Assembly (NCBI RefSeq): GCF_008630535.1
Contig: NZ_VWPH01000016.1
Span: forward strand, 1 to 64,000
DNA from: Saccharopolyspora hirsuta
GTDB lineage: Bacteria > Actinomycetota > Actinomycetes > Mycobacteriales > Pseudonocardiaceae
Length of the DNA stretch: 64,000 nt
Direction: 5' to 3'
Part shown: positions 59,935 through 64,000 of the stretch, one piece after another
Numbering within the stretch: position 1 is the stretch's first letter
How the letters are laid out: each line of letters opens with the position of its first letter
Program-made: the position numbers and the translations under genes
Notes under the pieces: generated by a model
The model's database searches: none
What the model saw: the letters and a program-made list of their open reading frames with translations, nothing else
Told to the model about the DNA's origin: nothing

Positions 59935-60062
59935 ACTGATCGCAGCGAACGTAGCCGCCCGAATCCGCCCGCACAAGGCCCACTTCACGGCTCGGAGCGG
60001 GAAATCCCGGTTCCGCTACCGGGAGGTCCGGTGCGATCACGCACCGCAGCAGGAGCGCGCGC

Positions 60063-60416
60063 TCAGCGCAGCGGGTTGGCCTCGACGAGGTACTCGGGCG
60101 CGGACAGGCGCCACGCCTCGTAGACCAGCTCCTCCAGCTCGTCGGCGTCGATCTTCGGCAGGTGCACCACGACCCAGCCGAACCCGCCCGCGGTGAACTG
60201 CACCTCGAACACCTCGGGCCGCTCCGAGACGAGTGCGATCTGCTCGGACAGGGTCTGCTTCAGACCGACGGTCTTCGTGCGCGGCCAGTAGTAGCCGAAG
60301 CCCTTGCCGTGCACGCTGAAGGACGTGTAGTCCCGCCCCTCGCCCTCCTCGACGTCGGCGAGCCCCTCGACCATCCGCAAGAACCGACTGCTGGCCACAC
60401 CCATGCCCGGCATCAT
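60063..60416 (-). CDS. MmcQ/YjbR-family protein
   Basis: 117 residues. SFSVHGKGFGYYWPRTKTVGLKQTL and FEVQFTAGGFGWVVVHLPKIDADELEELVYEAWRLSAPEYLV are characteristic of the CyaY-fold MmcQ/YjbR family (DUF419). The function of the family is unresolved; some members bind DNA. Start: ATG 60416 after GGTGGGG, with ATG 60404 as an alternative. Confidence 0.85.
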   Translation of the reverse strand: MMPGMGVASSRFLRMVEGLADVEEGEGRDYTSFSVHGKGFGYYWPRTKTVGLKQTLSEQIALVSERPEVFEVQFTAGGFGWVVVHLPKIDADELEELVYEAWRLSAPEYLVEANPLR

Positions 60417-60599
60417 CGCGCACCCCACCGACAGCCGCCGCCCGCAGCGGCCTTGATCGCCCCGCGGCCGTGTGTATGCTGTGCCGGTCCGTCTCCGTGC
60501 CCGCCGGTCGAGCACAACTCGTCCCCGGTGGAAAGAGCCCCGTCCGCGGCAAAACTGGAGTCGGCCGCGCGCCGGCCCCGACGAATCGGACGCCTCGAA

Positions 60600-61931
60600 A
60601 TGTCGGACATCGCTGTCTTCGCCAACACCGCGATCACCATCGTCGGTGTCGTGGTGCTCATCCTCCGGGTCAAGATCAGCCCGGCGATCGCGCTGGTGCT
60701 CGGGGCGATCTACCTGGGCCTGGTGTCGGGCCTGGGCCCGGAGCAGACGATCAAGTCCATCACCACCGGTTTCGGCGACCTGATGGCCGAGGTGGGGCTG
60801 CTCATCGCCTTCGGCGTGCTGCTGGGGTCGCTGATGGCCTCGCTGGGCGCGATCGAGCAGCTGGTGGACCGCCTGGTGCGCCTCTTCGGCCCGAAGACGC
60901 TGCCCTACGCCTTCGGCTCCACGGTCGGCACCGTGCTGCAGTCGATCTTCGCCGACGTGCTGCTGGTGATCACCGCGCCGCTGGCCAGCCGGTTGTCCCG
61001 GCAGATCGGCCCGCACGGGGCGGCGCGGATGTGCGCGGCGATGGCGCTGGGCATCGAGGTCGGCCTGGTGTTCGTGGTGCCCGGCGTGGGCGCGGTGGCG
61101 CTGGCCGGGGTGCTGAACCTGCCGTTCGGCAAGATGTTCCTCTTCGGCGTCGTCACCGCCGTGTTCACCATCATCACCACGCTGGCGCTGTTCACCGCGC
61201 TGGCCAAGCGCGGCCTGTGGAACCCGGAGCTGGACGAGACCGAGGAGCTGCCGGTCGCCGAGGTCGAGCCCGCGTCGGACCGCCGCTTCCCGCCGCTGGC
61301 GCTGTCGCTGTCCCCGCTGCTGCTGGCGCTGCTGCTGATCGCGTTCGGGGCGATCGCGGAGATGCTGGGCGTCAGCTCGCCGGTGGTCGACTTCCTCGGC
61401 GACCCGGTCATCGCGCTGCTGATCGGACTGGTCGGCGCGCTGGCCATCGCCCGCTGGAAGCTGCCCAAGGAGCAGACCGAGGCCGCGTTCAAGCGCGGCT
61501 TCCACGAGAGCGGGCAGATCCTGATCCTCACCGGCGTCGGCGGTTCGCTGGCGCAGACGGTCAAGGACGTCGGTCTCGGCGAGCTGCTGAAGGACTACTT
61601 CACCACCAACACGCTCGTCCCGCTGCTGCTGGTGTGGGCGGTGGCGGCGGTGCTGCACATCGCGGTCGGCTCGGTGGTGCTCGCCTCGATCACCGCGGCG
61701 GGCGTCCTCGGCCCGGTGATGCCGATGCTGGGCATCGACCCGGTCTTCGTCGCCCTGGCGGCGGGCGCGGGTTCGCTGTTCGTCATCCACGCCACCAGCA
61801 ACACCTTCTGGCTCCTGCAGACCCTGCTGCCCCAGACCACCCGCGGCGCCCTGAAGTCGGTGACCCTGACCGTCTCGGCGGCCTCGATCATCGCCATGAT
61901 CCCCATCCAGGTCATGGCGTTCCTGTTCTGA
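60600..61931 (+). CDS. GntP-family gluconate/sugar-acid permease
   Basis: 443 residues. The GntP permease pattern is evident: ISPAIALVLGAIYLGLVSGLGPEQTIKSITTGFGDLMAEVGLLIAFGVLLGSLMA, FADVLLVITAPLASRL, and, near the C-terminus, HIAVGSVVLASITAAGVLGPVMP and FVIHATSNTFWLLQTL. About 12 helices are expected. It imports gluconate or a related sugar acid with H+. A reading frame upstream (to 60162) is a shadow of yjbR. The UxaA/GarD-type gene two genes on supports a sugar-acid substrate. Confidence 0.9.
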   Translation: MSDIAVFANTAITIVGVVVLILRVKISPAIALVLGAIYLGLVSGLGPEQTIKSITTGFGDLMAEVGLLIAFGVLLGSLMASLGAIEQLVDRLVRLFGPKTLPYAFGSTVGTVLQSIFADVLLVITAPLASRLSRQIGPHGAARMCAAMALGIEVGLVFVVPGVGAVALAGVLNLPFGKMFLFGVVTAVFTIITTLALFTALAKRGLWNPELDETEELPVAEVEPASDRRFPPLALSLSPLLLALLLIAFGAIAEMLGVSSPVVDFLGDPVIALLIGLVGALAIARWKLPKEQTEAAFKRGFHESGQILILTGVGGSLAQTVKDVGLGELLKDYFTTNTLVPLLLVWAVAAVLHIAVGSVVLASITAAGVLGPVMPMLGIDPVFVALAAGAGSLFVIHATSNTFWLLQTLLPQTTRGALKSVTLTVSAASIIAMIPIQVMAFLF

Positions 61932-61955
61932 GCGGATGCTTCGGCCGTCGGCGGC

Positions 61956-61999
61956 CCGTGAGCACTTTGCGGGGTTATAGCCCCGCAAAGTGCTCACGG
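61956..61999. terminator. 19-bp perfect hairpin after the permease gene
   Basis: A 19-base arm (61956-61974, beginning CCGTGAGCACTTTGCGGGG) is the exact reverse complement of 61981-61999, with the six-base loop TTATAG. It starts 25 bases past the permease stop and ends before the next gene's promoter, so it should act as its terminator. It shares the GTGAG...CTCAC outer bases with the palindrome at 40765-40799. Confidence 0.75.
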
Positions 62000-62036
62000 A
62001 CCCTGGCCTGCACCGGTGGCGTAGGCTGGGCGGATC

Positions 62037-62945
62037 GTGCGACGCATCGTGTTCCTGCTGCTGCCCCGGTTGCACCTGCTCGACCTCGCCGGACCCGCGC
62101 AGGTGTTCTCCACCGCGGCCAACCTCGGCCACGACTACGAGCTGTCCTACGTCGCGCAGGACGAGAACGTGCTGAGCGCGCAAGGACTTCCGCTGCGCGC
62201 GCGCACCGAGTGGCCCGCGCTGGCCGAGCAGGACCTGGTCCTGGTGCCCGGTTCGCGGGTGCCCGAACCGCCGCGCTGGCCGCGGCTGCACGCCGCGTCC
62301 GCCGAGCGGCTCCGCGCGCACCACGCGGCGGGTGGCTCGGTCGCCAGCGTGTGCTCGGGGGCCGACGTGCTGGGGCAGGCCGGGCTGCTGCACGGGCGGC
62401 GCTGCACCACCCACCACGACCTGCAGGACGAGCTCGCGCGCCGCTACCCGACGGCGACCGTGGTGCGCGACGTGCTGTTCGTCGAGGATGGCCGGATCAC
62501 CACCTCGGCCGGGATCGCCAGCGGCATCGACCTGGCGCTGCACCTGGTCGCCAACGACCACGGCCCGGGAGCCGCGGCCCGGGTGGCCCGCGACATGGTC
62601 GTCTACGCCCGCCGCAACGGCGACGACCAGCAGGCCAGCGCGATGCTGCGCCACCGCGCCCACCTCAACGACGCGGTGCACCGCGTCCAGGACCTCATCG
62701 ACGCCCGCTTCGCGGACCCGCTGCCGCTCGCCGAGCTCGCCGCTGCCGCGGGCTGCAGCGAGCGCACGCTGACGCGCTCCTTCGTCCGCGCCACGGGGCT
62801 GACGCCCCTGCGCTACCAGCAGGCGCTGCGCTTCGAGCGCGCCGAGCACCTGCTCGCGCAGGGCGCGACCTCCGACGCGGCTGCGCGGGCGGTCGGCTTC
62901 GCCGACGCGCGCATGCTCCGCCGCCTGCGCGCCCGGGAGCGCTGA
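62037..62945 (+). CDS. GlxA-type AraC regulator with DJ-1/PfpI domain
   Basis: 302 residues from GTG 62037. The N-terminal DJ-1/PfpI (GATase1-like) domain has VFLLLPRLHLLDLAGPAQVFS and SVCSGADVLGQAGLL (nucleophile-elbow-like Cys). The C-terminal AraC domain has two HTHs (ADPLPLAELAAAAGCSERTLTRSFVRATGLTPLRYQQALRFERAEHLLAQG and SDAAARAVGFADARMLRRL). It is a transcription factor, possibly of the GntP or UxaA genes that flank it. Confidence 0.92.
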   Translation: MRRIVFLLLPRLHLLDLAGPAQVFSTAANLGHDYELSYVAQDENVLSAQGLPLRARTEWPALAEQDLVLVPGSRVPEPPRWPRLHAASAERLRAHHAAGGSVASVCSGADVLGQAGLLHGRRCTTHHDLQDELARRYPTATVVRDVLFVEDGRITTSAGIASGIDLALHLVANDHGPGAAARVARDMVVYARRNGDDQQASAMLRHRAHLNDAVHRVQDLIDARFADPLPLAELAAAAGCSERTLTRSFVRATGLTPLRYQQALRFERAEHLLAQGATSDAAARAVGFADARMLRRLRARER

Positions 62946-63022
62946 ACACCGGATCGGCGTATCGGTTCGCCGTGACATCCGGTGGTCGGCTGTTTAGCAT
63001 CGGGTTCACCAGTGGGAAGTAT

Positions 63023-63038
63023 CTTCATAATCATGAAG
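63023..63038. promoter_or_regulatory. Palindrome CTTCAT-N4-ATGAAG before the dehydratase gene
   Basis: CTTCAT (63023-63028) and ATGAAG (63033-63038) are a perfect dyad around AATC, just upstream of the dehydratase start. It could be an operator; the regulator is unknown. Confidence 0.45.
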
Positions 63039-63052
63039 TGAGGGTGGTCCGG

Positions 63053-64000
63053 TTGCCGTCGCTGGATGAGTTGGGATTCCGCCTGCACGCCGATGATTCG
63101 GTCCTCATCGCCCGCACCGACGTGGCCCCGGGCACCTACTCCGGGGTGCGGGTGCCCGACGAGGTCCCGCGCGGCCACAAACTGGCCACTGTGGACATCG
63201 CGCGGGGCGCGCCGGTCCGCAAGTACGGCCAGATCATCGGTTTCGCCTCCCGCCCCATCACCGCGGGCGAGCACGTGCACACGCACAACGTGGACTACCA
63301 GGAGTTCCACCGGGAGCACGCGTTCGGCGCCGACGTGGTGCCCACCGAGTACGTGCCGAGCGCGCAGCGCGCCACCTTCCGGGGCTTCGTGCGGCCCGAC
63401 GGCCGGGTCGGCACCCGCAACTACCTCGCCGTGCTGACCTCGGTGAACTGCTCGGCGACCGCGGCGAAGATGATCGCCCGCCGGATCGAGGCCTCCGGTG
63501 TGCTGGACGACTACCCGAACGTCGACGGCGTCTGCCCGCTGACCCACACGCTGGGCTGCGGGCACAGCGGGCAGGGCAACGAGGGCTTCGAGGTGCTGCG
63601 GCGCGCGCTGCGCGGCTACGCCGGGCACCCCAACATCGCCGGGCTGCTGGTGATCGGGCTGGGCTGCGAGGTCAACCAGGTCAAGAGCCTCACCGAGGAC
63701 CTGCGGCTGCCGCCCGGCATGCCCGTGCACGCGATGACCATCCAGGAGCTCGGCGGCACCAAGAAGACGGTCGCCGAGGGCGTGCGGCGGATCGAGGAGA
63801 TGCTGCCGGTCGCCAACGCCTACCAGCGGCAGACCGTCTCCGCCGACAAGCTGGTGCTGGCCATGGAGTGCGGCGGCTCCGACGCCTACTCCGGGATCAC
63901 CGCCAACCCGGCGCTGGGCGCGGCGGCCGACCTGCTGATCCGGCACGGCGGCACGGCGGTGTTCGGCGAGACCACCGAGATCTACGGGGCCGAGCACCTG
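63053..64000 (+). CDS. UxaA/GarD-family sugar-acid dehydratase (5' part)
   Basis: Open from the start near 63044-63053 to the window edge (316 codons seen). TTG 63053 is placed after GAGGGTGG; GTG 63044 is the alternative. The N-terminal SAF domain (RLHADDSVLIARTDVAPGT, GEHVHTHNV) is followed by the altronate/galactarate dehydratase core. The core has GRVGTRNYLAVLTSVNCSAT, CPLTHTLGCGHSGQGNEGFEVLRR, LLVIGLGCEVNQ and AMECGGSDAYSGITANPALGAAADLL. These enzymes remove water from altronate, galactarate or related acids using iron. The gene is cut by the window and its 3' end is not seen. Confidence 0.88.
   Translation, partial: MPSLDELGFRLHADDSVLIARTDVAPGTYSGVRVPDEVPRGHKLATVDIARGAPVRKYGQIIGFASRPITAGEHVHTHNVDYQEFHREHAFGADVVPTEYVPSAQRATFRGFVRPDGRVGTRNYLAVLTSVNCSATAAKMIARRIEASGVLDDYPNVDGVCPLTHTLGCGHSGQGNEGFEVLRRALRGYAGHPNIAGLLVIGLGCEVNQVKSLTEDLRLPPGMPVHAMTIQELGGTKKTVAEGVRRIEEMLPVANAYQRQTVSADKLVLAMECGGSDAYSGITANPALGAAADLLIRHGGTAVFGETTEIYGAEHL

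Overview
The window is high-GC actinomycete DNA: GTG and TTG starts are common, many genes overlap by ATGA, and there are many TetR/GntR/IclR regulators. A complete mycofactocin locus, an NDMA-type alcohol dehydrogenase, tandem universal-stress and CGNR proteins and a DinB2-like polymerase fit the Pseudonocardiaceae (a Saccharopolyspora- or Amycolatopsis-like organism). That placement is inferred from gene content, not from a marker gene. There is no rRNA, CRISPR array or phage module. Mobile DNA is limited to a transposase tail at the left edge.

Layout. 1-3.9 kb: IS remnant, DHA2 drug exporter with divergent TetR and a clear operator, a 5'-truncated LLM flavin oxidoreductase, and tRNA-Pro(GGG). 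3.9-15.5 kb: one long leftward operon, mftA-mftB-mftC-OYE1-OYE2-etfA-fixC-fixX-etfB-SDR-mftF-mftE, nearly all translationally coupled. Divergent mftR (15.6 kb) carries an unusual C-terminal helix-hairpin-helix extension, and an NDMA-type alcohol dehydrogenase converges on it. The locus has no mftD or mftG. Instead it carries two FadH/OYE flavoenzymes and a full ETF / ETF-quinone oxidoreductase / ferredoxin set. The likely logic is that MftB/C/E/F make the redox cofactor from MftA, the SDR and alcohol dehydrogenase reduce it while oxidising alcohols, and the flavin/ETF/FixCX chain passes the electrons to quinone.

17.6-32.8 kb is ordinary accessory metabolism and stress: universal stress protein, Tat-exported phosphoesterase, MpaB/DUF2236 with TetR, a Y-family polymerase lacking its steric gate, Nudix, MalY-like lyase, MHS transporter, a GH116 glycosidase with an inserted module, an alpha/beta hydrolase and a CGNR regulator with clustered operator half-sites. 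A gene-free stretch follows that holds four matching palindromes. 32.8-39.2 kb: an orphan molybdopterin hydroxylase subunit and a GntR-linked catabolic set (racemase-like protein, amidohydrolase, ACS-family transporter). 39.3-50.4 kb: unknown protein, membrane proteins, an Nramp-like carrier beside a secreted His-rich peptide, SDR, two acetyltransferases, a TetR/membrane-protein pair, a KAP NTPase fused to a receiver-like domain, an AidB-like acyl-CoA dehydrogenase and SixA.

50.4-64 kb: secreted PhoD and M14 peptidase, thioesterase, isochorismatase, HEAT-repeat alkylation-repair-like protein, an IclR / HMG-CoA-lyase-like / CaiB operon with a strong palindrome upstream, YjbR, a GntP transporter, a DJ-1/AraC regulator and the start of a UxaA/GarD-type sugar-acid dehydratase cut by the window edge. 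The last three probably form a sugar-acid utilisation region.
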